Positions 9,062 through 19,100 of a DNA stretch of 64,000 bases are shown piece by piece. Source of the DNA: Gammaproteobacteria bacterium (lineage in GTDB: Bacteria; Pseudomonadota; Gammaproteobacteria; Francisellales; CACEW01); assembly GCA_030652335.1 (NCBI GenBank), contig JAUSAW010000013.1, positions 62,001 to 126,000 of the forward strand, in the 5' to 3' direction. A program made the position numbers and the translations under genes. The first letter of the stretch is position 1. Every line of letters begins with the position of its first letter. Under the pieces are notes generated by a model. That model was not told the origin of the DNA. It did no database searches and saw only the letters and a list, made by a program, of their open reading frames with translations.

Positions 9062-9589
9062 ATGCCGGCAAGCACCTCAACAAAATCTGTCAAACTCTTA
9101 CCTGAACTGCTGATTTGGTTTTTTGTCTTTGCATGTGTAGTTACCCTTCCATCAGATAAAGAACGTACAACAGGCATAATACATAATCCGTTGGCTGCAC
9201 TTATTTCTGGCCTTAGGATCTCCTGGATTTTATCCAATATGATAGCGAATGCTTTCGAAGCTGCAAAAAACCGACCTTATTCAGCCTGTAATGCTATCGA
9301 TGTAATGCTAGGCTCGCTGGCGCTAGAGGTATTTGATAAAGCATTTTATGCCCTAGGAAGAAGTGCTCGTGCTGCAGATGAAAATGGTGCGTATTTAGCT
9401 ATTTTCTCTCTAAAGGTTATAGCAAATATACTCGATGCATCATTAACGATATTATCTATAAAATCATCCTTTAATGATTACATTACAGCAAACCCTATAA
9501 GAGATGCTATAACTCAAGAAACTGCTGCCTCACAATTGGAAGACGCAACACTTCCTGACCTAGAAACAGCAGAAGCACACGATCATTAA
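9062..9589 (+). CDS. Unknown membrane protein
   Basis: Not recognised. I start it at the ATG at 9062 because TGGAGA lies 5-10 nt upstream; in-frame ATGs at 8981 and 9050 lack a site. The 175-residue product has a hydrophobic segment near residues 11-30 (LLPELLIWFFVFACVVTL), further weakly hydrophobic helices (SGLRISWILSNMIANAF and FSLKVIANILDASLTILSI), and an acidic tail rich in Glu and Ala that ends in HDH. It lies alone between a patch of decayed sequence and mpl on the other strand. A membrane location is likely; the role is unknown. Confidence 0.55.
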   Translation: MPASTSTKSVKLLPELLIWFFVFACVVTLPSDKERTTGIIHNPLAALISGLRISWILSNMIANAFEAAKNRPYSACNAIDVMLGSLALEVFDKAFYALGRSARAADENGAYLAIFSLKVIANILDASLTILSIKSSFNDYITANPIRDAITQETAASQLEDATLPDLETAEAHDH

Positions 9590-9599
9590 ATTTAATGCG

Positions 9600-10949
9600 C
9601 TACAGCGCCTTCAGTAGGCGCTCGTGGATGTTATCAAAGCCGCCATTGCTCATAATGACAATTTTATCATTAGGCTTAACAAAGGTTTTTAGCCTATCGA
9701 TAATGTCCTGAACAGTTGGATAAATATCGATGGGCGCCTTACTACCGCTCAAAGCTTCATGCATATTCCACCCTAAATTGGCCGGCTCTAATACAAACAC
9801 ATGATCGGCTAAACGCAAAGAATCCCTAAGCGCTTCACGGAACTGACCCATTCTCATGCTATTTGATCTCGGCTCAATAACGGCAATGACTCGGCCCTGC
9901 TTGGTATGGGCCTTTATGCCGTGCAGGGTTTTTTCGATGGCGGTCGGGTGATGCGCGAAGTCATCGAATACTTTAATAGTATTAACCTCGCCCCTTAATT
10001 CCAAACGACGCTTTACGCCCTTAAAGGAATTTAAAGCCATTATCGCGTCCAAAGGTTTAATGCCGACATGCTGAGCCGCCGCAATAGCCGCCAGAGCATT
10101 ATTGACATTGTGTAAGCCTAAAATTTGCCAATCCACGGCGCCGATCTCGATGCCATTATGCATAACGATAAAAGCCGAACCGTCTTCTTGTAATAATTTA
10201 ACCTGCCACTCGCCTTGCTCACCAAAGGTCTGTCTTGGCGTCCAGCAGCCCATTTCGACCGCTTGTTTTAATAAAGGTTCATCTGAATTTTCAACGATAA
10301 GCCCCTCGCTTGGAATAATGCGAATCATATGATGAAATTGTTTTTGAATAGCGGCGACATTATCAAAAATATCGGCGTGGTCGTATTCCAGATTATTTAA
10401 GATAACAGTGCGGGGATGGTAATGCACAAACTTAGAGCGCTTATCAAAAAATGCACAATCGTACTCATCGCCCTCGATGACAAAAAAATCGGTGCCGCCT
10501 ACTCGCGATGAAATTTGGAAATTGACCGGGATTCCACCGATTAAAAAACCGGGATTGTAACCGCATTCATGCAATATATAAGCCAACATGCTGCTGGTCG
10601 TCGTTTTACCGTGAGTGCCGGCTACCATTAACACCCATTTGGTGTTCAAACAGTTTTCATAAAGCCATTGAGGGCCAGAGCGATAAGGTAAATTTTTATT
10701 CAGCATAGCTTCGATAACAGGCATACCGCGTTTCATGGTATTGCCCACCACGATCATATCCGGAGCCGGATCGAGTTGATCGGCTTCATAACCCTGCATA
10801 ATCTGAATACCCTGGGATTCCAAATAAGTGCTCATAGGTGGATAGACACTGGTATCGGAGCCGGTTACTTTAAAGCCAAGCTCTCTGGCAATGATGGCCA
10901 AACTCCCCATAAAGGTGCCGCAAATTCCTAAAATATGAATGTGTTTCAT
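9600..10949 (-). CDS. mpl: UDP-MurNAc:L-Ala-gamma-D-Glu-meso-DAP ligase
   Basis: Recycles the cell-wall tripeptide by ligating it to UDP-MurNAc in the cytoplasm. The 449-residue product has the N-terminal Rossmann start HILGICGTFMGSLA, the ATP loop GTHGKTTTSSM (about residues 110-120), the EGDEYDCAFFDKRSK segment specific to Mpl (carbamylated-lysine region), and DDFAHHPTAI in the C-terminal domain. Mur ligases have the same plan but Mpl keeps this EGDEYD block. GAGAG precedes the ATG at 10949. It is transcribed away from ppa. Confidence 0.95.
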   Translation of the reverse strand: MKHIHILGICGTFMGSLAIIARELGFKVTGSDTSVYPPMSTYLESQGIQIMQGYEADQLDPAPDMIVVGNTMKRGMPVIEAMLNKNLPYRSGPQWLYENCLNTKWVLMVAGTHGKTTTSSMLAYILHECGYNPGFLIGGIPVNFQISSRVGGTDFFVIEGDEYDCAFFDKRSKFVHYHPRTVILNNLEYDHADIFDNVAAIQKQFHHMIRIIPSEGLIVENSDEPLLKQAVEMGCWTPRQTFGEQGEWQVKLLQEDGSAFIVMHNGIEIGAVDWQILGLHNVNNALAAIAAAQHVGIKPLDAIMALNSFKGVKRRLELRGEVNTIKVFDDFAHHPTAIEKTLHGIKAHTKQGRVIAVIEPRSNSMRMGQFREALRDSLRLADHVFVLEPANLGWNMHEALSGSKAPIDIYPTVQDIIDRLKTFVKPNDKIVIMSNGGFDNIHERLLKAL

Positions 10950-11027
10950 CGCTGCTCTCGCTAACCTAGGTGTTTGGTAGTTTAGCAGCTTAAATTTAAC
11001 TAGAAATAAAAAACTTGATAATTCTGC

Positions 11028-11055
11028 TACACAGTCAGATTATCCGCGTTATAAT
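11028..11055 (+). promoter_or_regulatory. Sigma-70-like promoter of ppa
   Basis: TACACA at 11028-11033 and a perfect TATAAT at 11050-11055, 16 nt apart, end 29 nt before the ppa ATG. Confidence 0.5.
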
Positions 11056-11084
11056 GACTCTTTTTAAAATTAGGAGCACTCACT

Positions 11085-11612
11085 ATGACGTCCGTTTTTT
11101 CTGCTGGTAAAGATGTACCCAACGATATCAATGTCATTATCGAAATCCCTGCCTTAAGCGAACCCGTTAAATATGAGATGGATAAAGAATCCCATTTATT
11201 GATGGTAGACCGCTTTATGTCGACCTGCATGCAATACCCAGCAAACTATGGCTTTGTACCGAATACCCTATCTGATGATGGTGACCCGGTTGACGTGTTA
11301 GTCGTTACCCCAATCCCCCTTCGTCATGGCTGTATGATTCGTTGCCGCCCTATCGGTATGTTAAAGATGACCGATGAAGCAGGCGAAGATGCTAAAATTA
11401 TCGCCGTACCACACGACAAGCTCACTCCAATGTATCGCGATGTGCATGAAATTGCCGATTTGCCTGAATTATTGCTTAAACAAATTCAACATTTCTTTGA
11501 ACATTACAAAGATTTAGAATCCGGCAAATGGGTAAAAATTTCCGGCTGGGCCGATGCTAATGCCGCGAAAAAAGAGATCGTGGATAGCAAGAAAAGGTTT
11601 GAAGATTCCTAA
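11085..11612 (+). CDS. ppa: Inorganic pyrophosphatase, family I
   Basis: Cytoplasmic metal enzyme that hydrolyses pyrophosphate to drive biosynthesis. The 175 residues match the bacterial family I length. The signature [10 protein letters not shown] carries the metal-binding aspartates (about residues 65-74). Other family blocks are [33 protein letters not shown] and [15 protein letters not shown]. The ATG at 11085 is preceded by TAGGAGCA and by a clear promoter, so the start is well supported. Confidence 0.97.
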   Translation: MTSVFSAGKDVPNDINVIIEIPALSEPVKYEMDKESHLLMVDRFMSTCMQYPANYGFVPNTLSDDGDPVDVLVVTPIPLRHGCMIRCRPIGMLKMTDEAGEDAKIIAVPHDKLTPMYRDVHEIADLPELLLKQIQHFFEHYKDLESGKWVKISGWADANAAKKEIVDSKKRFEDS

Positions 11613-11659
11613 TCCCTCAACTACTCTGCTAGTGAAGCCCGACTAAAGGATTGCGGAAC

Positions 11660-12829
11660 GTGAAGCGCATCATTAAAATTGCCGTATTAAGTTTAAGTTG
11701 CCTGCATTTTGCTTATGCAGGCATGCTTGAACTGACTCAGGCCAGCTTTAGCAACTTGCCTGGCTGGTCTCAGGATACGCAACAAAAAGCCATTCCAGGC
11801 TTGCAACTTTCTTGCCAACGTATTGCCGCTGTATTCCCTAACCTTAACAAACGCAACGATATCAGGGCTAGCAGTGCTTGGATTAATGCCTGTCTTGCCG
11901 TCGAAAACGCGCCGGATGATATTACAGCAGCTCAAGCCAGAACCTTAATCGAAGATAATTTTACCCCATATTTGGTGACCTCTGAAGGCGTACCCGATGG
12001 CTTATTTACTGGATACTATGAACCCACTATTAAAGGCAGCCTAAAGAAGACGGCTTATTATGGCGTGCCTATTTATGCTCGCCCCCGTAATTTAGTTAAA
12101 GTACGCTTGGCGAAATTAGGCGGACAACTATCCTATATGCTACGCCTTAAAAAAGGTCATTATGCTGAGCCGCCTACTCGTGAAGAAATAGCTAAGGGTC
12201 GCTTATTAAGGCATACCAGAGTTATCGCGTGGATCCATAGCAATGTCGATCGGTTCTTTTTACAAATTCAAGGCTCGGGTCGAGTGGTATTACCAAATGG
12301 CACAAGCTTATTAGTAGGATACGATAGCCAAAACGGCCATCCTTATTTCCCCATCGGTAAATACCTAGCCGATACTAACGCCATTCCTAGACAAAGCTTA
12401 TCTATGCAATCGATTCAAGCCTATCTACAAGCACACCCTACTCAAGCTTCTAAAATTATGAATCTTGACCCCTCCTTCGTGTTTTTTAGAGTGTTAACCA
12501 CCAATCAACCGATAGGCGCTCAAGGTGTCGAACTTACCCCTAAACGCTCGATGGCGGTGGACCCAAGCTTTATTCCTTATGGCATGCCAATTTGGCTTAG
12601 CACTTTTTATCCTGAGCAAACCCCTAACGGTATAGTATCGGGCGCCCCATTACAAAGGCTGATGATTGCACAAGATACAGGCGGCGCCATTAGAGGCCCA
12701 GTGCGCGCTGATATTTTCTTCGGTAGTGGTTCTGCTGCTGAATGGAATGCAGGGCATATGCAATCAAAGGGTACTTATTGGTTATTGTTACCTAATGGTG
12801 CCAATCCAAGCGAGCTTGAAAAGTCTTAA
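11660..12829 (+). CDS. mltA: Membrane-bound lytic murein transglycosylase A
   Basis: Cleaves peptidoglycan glycan strands with formation of anhydro-muropeptides in the periplasm. The N-terminus is a signal peptide ending AYA before GM; unlike E. coli MltA no convincing lipobox is present, so it may be soluble or held otherwise. The 3D catalytic domain at the C-terminus shows DTGGAIRGPVRADIFFGSG with the catalytic aspartate, and the MltA barrel shows GLFTGYYEP near residue 110. I chose GTG at 11660 because AAAGGA lies 9 nt upstream; the TTG at 11651 directly abuts that site and is unlikely. Confidence 0.92.
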   Translation: MKRIIKIAVLSLSCLHFAYAGMLELTQASFSNLPGWSQDTQQKAIPGLQLSCQRIAAVFPNLNKRNDIRASSAWINACLAVENAPDDITAAQARTLIEDNFTPYLVTSEGVPDGLFTGYYEPTIKGSLKKTAYYGVPIYARPRNLVKVRLAKLGGQLSYMLRLKKGHYAEPPTREEIAKGRLLRHTRVIAWIHSNVDRFFLQIQGSGRVVLPNGTSLLVGYDSQNGHPYFPIGKYLADTNAIPRQSLSMQSIQAYLQAHPTQASKIMNLDPSFVFFRVLTTNQPIGAQGVELTPKRSMAVDPSFIPYGMPIWLSTFYPEQTPNGIVSGAPLQRLMIAQDTGGAIRGPVRADIFFGSGSAAEWNAGHMQSKGTYWLLLPNGANPSELEKS

Positions 12830-12842
12830 AAAATAACAATCA

Positions 12843-12871
12843 TTGAGCCCACCTTAAAAAACCCTTATAAT
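12843..12871 (+). promoter_or_regulatory. Sigma-70-like promoter of miaB
   Basis: TTGAGC at 12843-12848 and TATAAT at 12866-12871 with a 17-nt spacer, 51 nt before the miaB ATG. Confidence 0.65.
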
Positions 12872-12922
12872 CGCCTCAATTTTTCATAGACAGCACAAAC
12901 AGCTGTTAAAAGGTTAGTAATT

Positions 12923-14245
12923 ATGAGCGGTAAATATTTCGTACAGACCCAGGGCTGCCAGATGAATGAGTATGATTCTCAGAAAATGGCTGACCTCTTA
13001 GAAGCAACCTGCAAAATGACCGAGGTGGATAACGCCGATTCCGCCGATGTGGTATTGCTTAACACCTGCTCGATCCGCGAAAAAGCCCAAGAAAAAGTAT
13101 TTGATCAATTAGGTCGCTGGCGCAAAATTAAAGATAAGAAGCCCGAGTTAATTATCGTCGTAACGGGTTGCGTGGCCAGCCAAGAAGGCGCCAATATCCT
13201 TAAACGCGCGCCTTATGTGGACGTGATATTAGGGCCACAAACCATTCATCGTCTTCCTGCTCTATTAGCCCAAAGACAAAGCTCCAGAAAATCGGTAGTG
13301 GATATAAGCTTCCCGGAAATCGAAAAGTTCGACCATTTACCCGAGCCTAAAGCCGAAGGCGTAAAAGCCTTTGTATCGATCATGGAAGGATGTAGCAAGT
13401 ATTGTAGCTATTGCGTAGTGCCCTATACCCGCGGCGAAGAAGTCAGCCGCCCCTTCGATGATGTCTTAGCCGAGATCGCCCAGCTTGCCGAACAAGGTGT
13501 AAAAGAAGTCACCCTGCTTGGCCAGAATGTTAACCATTATCTAGGCAAGATGCCCAATGGTGAAATTGCCGATTTAGCTCTGTTAATTCACTATATCGCC
13601 GCCATGGATGAAATTGGCCGGATTCGCTTCTTTACCTCTCACCCAGTAGAATTTTCCGATAACTTAATCGAAGCTTATGCCGAAGTGCCTAAGCTTGCTA
13701 ACCATCTGCATCTACCCGTACAAAGTGGTTCAGATCGCATACTAGCTGCCATGAAACGCGGGCATACCGCCTTAGAATTTAAAAGCAAAATTAGGCAGCT
13801 ACGTAAGATCCGCCCCGACATCACTATTTCTACCGATATTATCGTAGGCTTTCCGGGCGAAACCGAAAAAGACTTTGAAGCGACTATGAATTTGGTTCAA
13901 GATGTGGGCTTTGATCAATCCTTTAGCTTTATATACAGCAAACGTCCCGGCACACCAGCCGCGGAATTAATCGATGAAGTGCCCGTAATCGAACAAAAGC
14001 GCCGACTTAAAATATTGCAGGATCGCTTGACCCTACAAGGCATGAGGATTAGCGAATCGATGGTAGGTTCTATTCAAATGATTTTGGTAGATGGCCCCTC
14101 TTCTCGCGATTCCGAAGAGTTAGCGGGACGCACCGAGAACAACCGTATCGTCAATTTTAAAGGCGATAAAAGCTTAATCGGTCAGTTTATAGAATGCAAA
14201 ATTACCGAGGTTTCGGTTAATACTCTGCGCGGTGAATTGCTTTAA
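12923..14245 (+). CDS. miaB: tRNA-2-methylthio-N6-dimethylallyladenosine synthase
   Basis: Radical-SAM methylthiotransferase that modifies A37 of tRNAs reading UNN codons. N-terminal UPF0004 cysteines are visible in [20 protein letters not shown] and [10 protein letters not shown]. The radical-SAM cluster is in [20 protein letters not shown] (CxxxCxxC), and a TRAM domain closes the protein. 440 residues is normal. It has its own promoter, and an alpha/beta hydrolase starts on the base after its stop. Confidence 0.97.
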   Translation: MSGKYFVQTQGCQMNEYDSQKMADLLEATCKMTEVDNADSADVVLLNTCSIREKAQEKVFDQLGRWRKIKDKKPELIIVVTGCVASQEGANILKRAPYVDVILGPQTIHRLPALLAQRQSSRKSVVDISFPEIEKFDHLPEPKAEGVKAFVSIMEGCSKYCSYCVVPYTRGEEVSRPFDDVLAEIAQLAEQGVKEVTLLGQNVNHYLGKMPNGEIADLALLIHYIAAMDEIGRIRFFTSHPVEFSDNLIEAYAEVPKLANHLHLPVQSGSDRILAAMKRGHTALEFKSKIRQLRKIRPDITISTDIIVGFPGETEKDFEATMNLVQDVGFDQSFSFIYSKRPGTPAAELIDEVPVIEQKRRLKILQDRLTLQGMRISESMVGSIQMILVDGPSSRDSEELAGRTENNRIVNFKGDKSLIGQFIECKITEVSVNTLRGELL

Positions 14246-15076
14246 ATGAGCGCTCTACTGAATGCATTAACGAAGTATGGAGCAAGGCTTCAATGTATTT
14301 ATACAGACCCTCAAAGTGCGCTTAACTGGATGTTTATACCAGGGGGATTAGGCCTTGGATCAGAATCATTACTTGGATTAACCGCTATACTCAAAGGCCA
14401 GATTCCAGGCTCGCTATGGTTATTCGATTTCCCTAACGATGGCTCTAATATTTCCCCAGATCATAGCATTGAAAACTGGGCTGCCGCCCTGCAAGAAGCC
14501 GTATTAAGCTTGGAAAATACCGTCATAGTCGCTCATTCCACCGGCGGCATGATAGTGCAAAGCTTAAGCGAGCTGGAGCCATTGCTGACTGGTTTAGTAT
14601 TGCTCGACAGCGCACCCGATACATCTTGGCAGCTAAGCTTTGCTGATTATGCCGCTAAAAATAGCAGCCCTGAAATTCAAAGCGCCGAGCGGGCCTTTGC
14701 ATCTGAACCTAATGATGAGACCTTACGTGAGCTAGTTTTAGTTACAGCGCATTATTCCTTTAACGATAATAGCCTCGCGGCAGGATTAACCTTGTTTAGG
14801 GGCTTGCCTATTAATTATCGAGCGACCGAATGGATGGCGAAAAATTTTGATTCAAGCTATGTGGCCACATGGATTCCTGCTCAATTACCCACCCTAATAC
14901 TAGGTGGCAACCAGGACCGAATTATTTCATTAAGCGTATTTACTGATAAAGCGGAATATCACCGCGAGAATATTACATTTAAGCCTATTAGCCAGGCCGG
15001 ACATTATCCTTGGCACGATAATCCAGAAGAGGTATTAATGAGCTTTAAATCCTATTGCGGGAAACTAAGAGTGTAA
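14246..15076 (+). CDS. Alpha/beta hydrolase
   Basis: 276 residues with an alpha/beta-hydrolase core. The nucleophile elbow is VAHSTGGMIVQ (serine near residue 98, with A replacing the first G of GxSxG). A candidate acid is the Asp in GGNQDRI, and the catalytic His is in QAGHYPWHDNPEE near the C-terminus. No signal peptide. It starts immediately after miaB and so is probably cotranscribed. The 3' end overlaps the converging kinase gene by 25 nt. The substrate cannot be told from sequence. Confidence 0.8.
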   Translation: MSALLNALTKYGARLQCIYTDPQSALNWMFIPGGLGLGSESLLGLTAILKGQIPGSLWLFDFPNDGSNISPDHSIENWAAALQEAVLSLENTVIVAHSTGGMIVQSLSELEPLLTGLVLLDSAPDTSWQLSFADYAAKNSSPEIQSAERAFASEPNDETLRELVLVTAHYSFNDNSLAAGLTLFRGLPINYRATEWMAKNFDSSYVATWIPAQLPTLILGGNQDRIISLSVFTDKAEYHRENITFKPISQAGHYPWHDNPEEVLMSFKSYCGKLRV

Positions 15077-15804
15077 AGGGTATACTCACCCTCTATCGAT
15101 TCGCATTCGATCGAGACACCCGTACTCATAAGGCCCATACGGCAAAAGCCAAGACCTGCGCTAAACGCCTCTTGTCTCACTGAAAAGTAACGCGAGAATA
15201 TTTTATTCACTTGATCCGCCGTCATTCCACAAGCCGTATCTTTAAAATAAAGCGTGTTTCTGCCTTGTTCGGTGGCTGATGAAATGTAAATATTACCTTT
15301 GCCAGCTTTTGCTATAGCACGAGCAGCATTATCCAGTAGGTTCGCCAACAGATCATTCGCAAACACTTCAGGCGCTCGAAATTCAACGTCAGGCTGAATA
15401 TCTACCTGCACCAGATTCGGTTCAATTTGAGAACGTTTAACAAGCCCAGCCACCCAAGAGCTTGCCTTAATAAGTGGCATTTGATTGACAGGAACCGAAA
15501 GCTGATCGATATAGTATAATAAGTCGTTTAGAAACTCTGAAGTGCGATTAATATCATGAGTGATATTGGGAAAAGCAGCCGCCAGCAATTCAAGTCTATT
15601 TTCACCGATATCGGAATCGATCAAATTATGCTCAATAGCGAGCTTATGCGATTTAAATAACTCGGGTAATATTTCCTCAATGGCCCCAGCGCCCATGGCC
15701 ATTGAAGATAGAGGTGTTCGAATTCGGTGAACGATCGCTGATATCAAATGCTTTAAGCTATCGTCATTCGAATTATTTACAGATAACGTTAATTTATTTT
15801 CCAT
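15052..15804 (-). CDS. Soluble histidine kinase core, CqsS/LqsS-like
   Basis: 250 residues, no membrane helix, no receiver domain. H-box IVHRIRTPLSSM with phospho-acceptor His26; N-box NLLDNAARAI (Asn155, Asn159); G1 box KDTACGM (189-194); G2 box AGLGFCRMG (216-224); and the closing CESIEGEYTLYTLSFP. From memory, this ending resembles the kinase cores of CqsS/LqsS quorum-sensing receptors, here without the membrane sensor. ATP hydrolysis and His phosphorylation are expected; input and partner are unknown. It is divergent from the NRPS gene and its 3' end overlaps the hydrolase gene by 25 nt. Confidence 0.8.
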   Translation of the reverse strand: MENKLTLSVNNSNDDSLKHLISAIVHRIRTPLSSMAMGAGAIEEILPELFKSHKLAIEHNLIDSDIGENRLELLAAAFPNITHDINRTSEFLNDLLYYIDQLSVPVNQMPLIKASSWVAGLVKRSQIEPNLVQVDIQPDVEFRAPEVFANDLLANLLDNAARAIAKAGKGNIYISSATEQGRNTLYFKDTACGMTADQVNKIFSRYFSVRQEAFSAGLGFCRMGLMSTGVSIECESIEGEYTLYTLSFPQ

Positions 15805-15833
15805 TTTAGTATCATCTAATTACGTTAAGGTAA

Positions 15834-15861
15834 ATTATAGATGCTTACGATTCTTATTCAA
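15834..15861 (-). promoter_or_regulatory. Sigma-70-like promoter of the soluble kinase gene
   Basis: On the minus strand TTGAAT (15856-15861) and TATAAT (15834-15839) are 16 nt apart and lie about 30 nt before the kinase ATG. Confidence 0.5.
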
Positions 15862-15883
15862 CTAACATTACAAATTAGTTTAG

Positions 15884-15930
15884 TTTTAATACAGTTAAAA
15901 TACATATGATTATTTATTAGCAAATAATCA
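15884..15930. promoter_or_regulatory. Inverted repeats between kinase and NRPS genes
   Basis: Two inverted repeats in the divergent intergenic region: TTTTAA-5 nt-TTAAAA (15884-15900) and TGATTATTT-6 nt-AAATAATCA (15907-15930). They could be operator half-sites controlling the NRPS, but AT-rich DNA makes such repeats by chance. The remaining gene-free sequence up to 16133 shows no clear promoter. Confidence 0.25.
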
Positions 15931-15947
15931 ATAAGAAAGTTAACGTT

Positions 15948-16085
15948 ATGCTAGAAATAAAATTTCAAATAGCTTACGATGACTCAAATAAATTTAACTT
16001 GATAGCTTATGGACTCATTGAAGATATCAATCGATTTTATCTTTGGAAAATGTACATCTGCCAGGCAATCTCTTATTGCTTATAA
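15948..16085 (+). CDS. Possible 45-residue peptide upstream of the NRPS
   Basis: ATG at 15948, with AAGAAAG about 8 nt upstream, opens 45 codons ending TAA at 16085. The product starts MLEIKFQIAYDDSNKFN and ends with a hydrophobic, cysteine-containing stretch (YLWKMYICQAISYCL). No family recognised. It may be a leader peptide, a remnant, or chance; it fills most of the space between the kinase promoter and the NRPS. Confidence 0.25.
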   Translation: MLEIKFQIAYDDSNKFNLIAYGLIEDINRFYLWKMYICQAISYCL

Positions 16086-16133
16086 ATTCATTTATTCACT
16101 ATCAAAATCAACCATTCCAGGGTGGAAATTATT

Positions 16134-19100
16134 ATGACCACCCTGAAAGCCAAATTATCGCCTTATAGCAAGATCTTCTATAACGAATGGAGAATAAACC
16201 CGGATAGGAGCGATTATAATATTGTAGTGGATCAGGAACTATATGGAGAAATTGATATCTCCCGTCTTGATAATGCAATAAAAAGGTTTTCGCAAGATTA
16301 CCTATTATTTCATAGTATAATCAAAGAAGAAAATGAGCAACTTTATTGGATTGAAGATGAAAAATTTGTAGTAAAAATAGATCGTTTCTCAAAACTTAAT
16401 CAAATAGACCTACTTAAATATGTTCGCAAGCCATTTGACTTAGAAAATGGCCCGCTGCTAAGAGTCGCCTTAGTTAAAATATCCAAAAATCATTATCGCT
16501 TCATCATAATTATGCATCATATTATTATAGATGGCGTAAAAGGATGCTTTTTCTTTGAAACTGTTTCTAATTATTATAATGACGATAGTTATAAAAATAA
16601 TGTCACCCTAAATAACCAATGCATACAAATACATGAACTAAGCTTGATGCTAGAAAGTCAATTGATAGAAAATGGCATCAATCATCTAAACTTCTGGCAA
16701 AGTAAAATACAAGATATTGATGAATTGGATTTGAGATTTTTAAAGCCTGCATTCGATGACACTGATAAAGTTAATGAAAATATATTTGGAGAATATAGGT
16801 TCCAGTTTGACGAAAATATCACTGAGCAAGTTCAAAATTTAAAAAGAAAATATAAAATAACACCCTATATATATAGTCAAACTATATTAGCCATTCTGCT
16901 TTATCGTTATACCAATCAAAAAAAAATCGGCATAAGTTATCCAATAGCCATACACGAAGGAGCTAATTTTATATACGGGGCCCATATCAATACTAATATA
17001 ACCCCCTATGAGATTAAACCTGATATGAGCATACTAGAAGTGTTGGAAAACACTAAAATGTATTTTAAAGAGGTTAAGGCTAACAAACACTCCTATTATC
17101 CAATACAAGAAATTATAGCTTCGGCTGGTCATCAAAATATTTTAGATGTTAGTTTCATTCAAACTAATATGAGAGACAAAATGTTCGCTTTCATCGGCAT
17201 AAAAAATGTCAAAACTAACAAGTCTTTATATGTAGACCTGCCAGGAAAATTGTTATTTGAGCAAGAGTTAAAAGTTAACATAATTAATTATCGAGTGCGT
17301 TACAATAAGACATTTATAGATCCTGACTTAACTCTAAACTTCATAGAGTCTTATAAAAAGATTTTTATTGAGATTTTGCAAGACTTATCTTACGACAAAG
17401 GAGATCGCGGAATATTAGAATATAATATTCCAGATCAAGATCAATACAAAAAAATAGTATTTGATTGGAATAAAACAGAACACAGCTACCCGCAGAATAA
17501 AACTATCCATCAACTTTTTGAAGAACAAGTATTAAAAACTCCGACTCATACTGCTTTAGTATATGAAAACATTACACTTACTTATACTGAATTGAATGAG
17601 CAGGCTAATCAATTAGCCCACTACTTAATCAAGAATTATAAGATTGGGCCTGATGATTTAATCCTTTTATGCATAGATAGAAGCCAATACATGCTCATAG
17701 CAATTCTTGCCATTCTTAAGGCTGGTGGAGCGTATGTCCCCATAGATAGCAGCTATCCTGATTCACGCATAAGCTATATCCTTGAAGACACTAAGGCAAA
17801 AGTATTAATAAGCAATCAGATTTACACTGATAGACTGGAAAACATTCATCTGCCACATAAGATGAATATTATAGCTATTGATAGTCATCTAACAGGAACA
17901 TTCAAAAAACAAAAAAAGAGCAACCCCCAAAGCAAAGTGAAAAGTACGCACCTTGCCTATGTAATATACACAAGTGGAACTACTGGGACGCCTAAAGGTG
18001 TCATGCTGGAACATAGGGGAATAGTGAATCGGATTTGCTGGATGAACAATACCTATCCTTTAACAGAAAAAGATAGGATATTACAAAAAACCCCCTATGT
18101 TTTTGATGTATCAGCATGGGAATTGTTCTGGGCGAACTGGTATGGAGCCGCTATAGTCTTTGCTAAACCAGACGGGCAAAAAGAACCTAATTACCTTATT
18201 GATAGTATCAAAAAGTATAAAGTTAGCGTTATTCACTTTACACCCTCCATGTTGGCGGTATTTTTAGATACTCTAACAAAATTGAATAGCCCTGCTTTAT
18301 TAAAAAGCCTTAGGTATTTATTTTGCAGTGGCGAAGCCCTAGTTTTAGAAACAGTTAAAAGGTCACATCAATTATTACCTAAAGCAGCAATTCACAACCT
18401 GTATGGTCCGACAGAGGCCTCTATTGATGTTTTATATTTTGATTGTACCAATAAAGCTATAAAAGCTGTCTATATAGGCAAACCCATTGCTAACACGCAA
18501 ATATATATTTTAGACAAGAACCTATCTATATTACCAATTGGCGCTATTGGAGAGTTATATATAGGCGGAATTAATTTGGCCAGGGGCTATTTAAACCGTA
18601 TTGAGTTAACTCAAGAAAGATTTATTAACAATCCATTTCAGCACAAATCCGATATAAAACTTAGTATAAACAATAAACTCTACAAAACAGGCGATTTGGC
18701 AAGATGGCTTCCAGATGGCAATGTAGAATATATAGGACGAAATGACTTCCAAGTAAAAATAAGGGGTTATCGAATTGAACTTGGTGACATTGAAAGTAAG
18801 TTGATTTGTCATGAAGACATAAAGCAAGCGGTCGTGATAGCAAAATCACACATAGCGAATCAGAATGAAAAAACCGATAAATACTTAGCAGCTTATTATG
18901 TAGCAGATAATAAATTAGATGACTCAAATTTATATGATTTTCTAGCAACTCTGTTACCTGAATATATGTTACCAGCAGTGTTTATACATCTAGATAAATT
19001 ACCTTTAACTATAAATGGCAAATTAAATACAAAAGCTTTACCTGACCCTAAATTTAACACCACTAATAATTATGTTGCGCCCAGTAATAAACAAGAGCAG

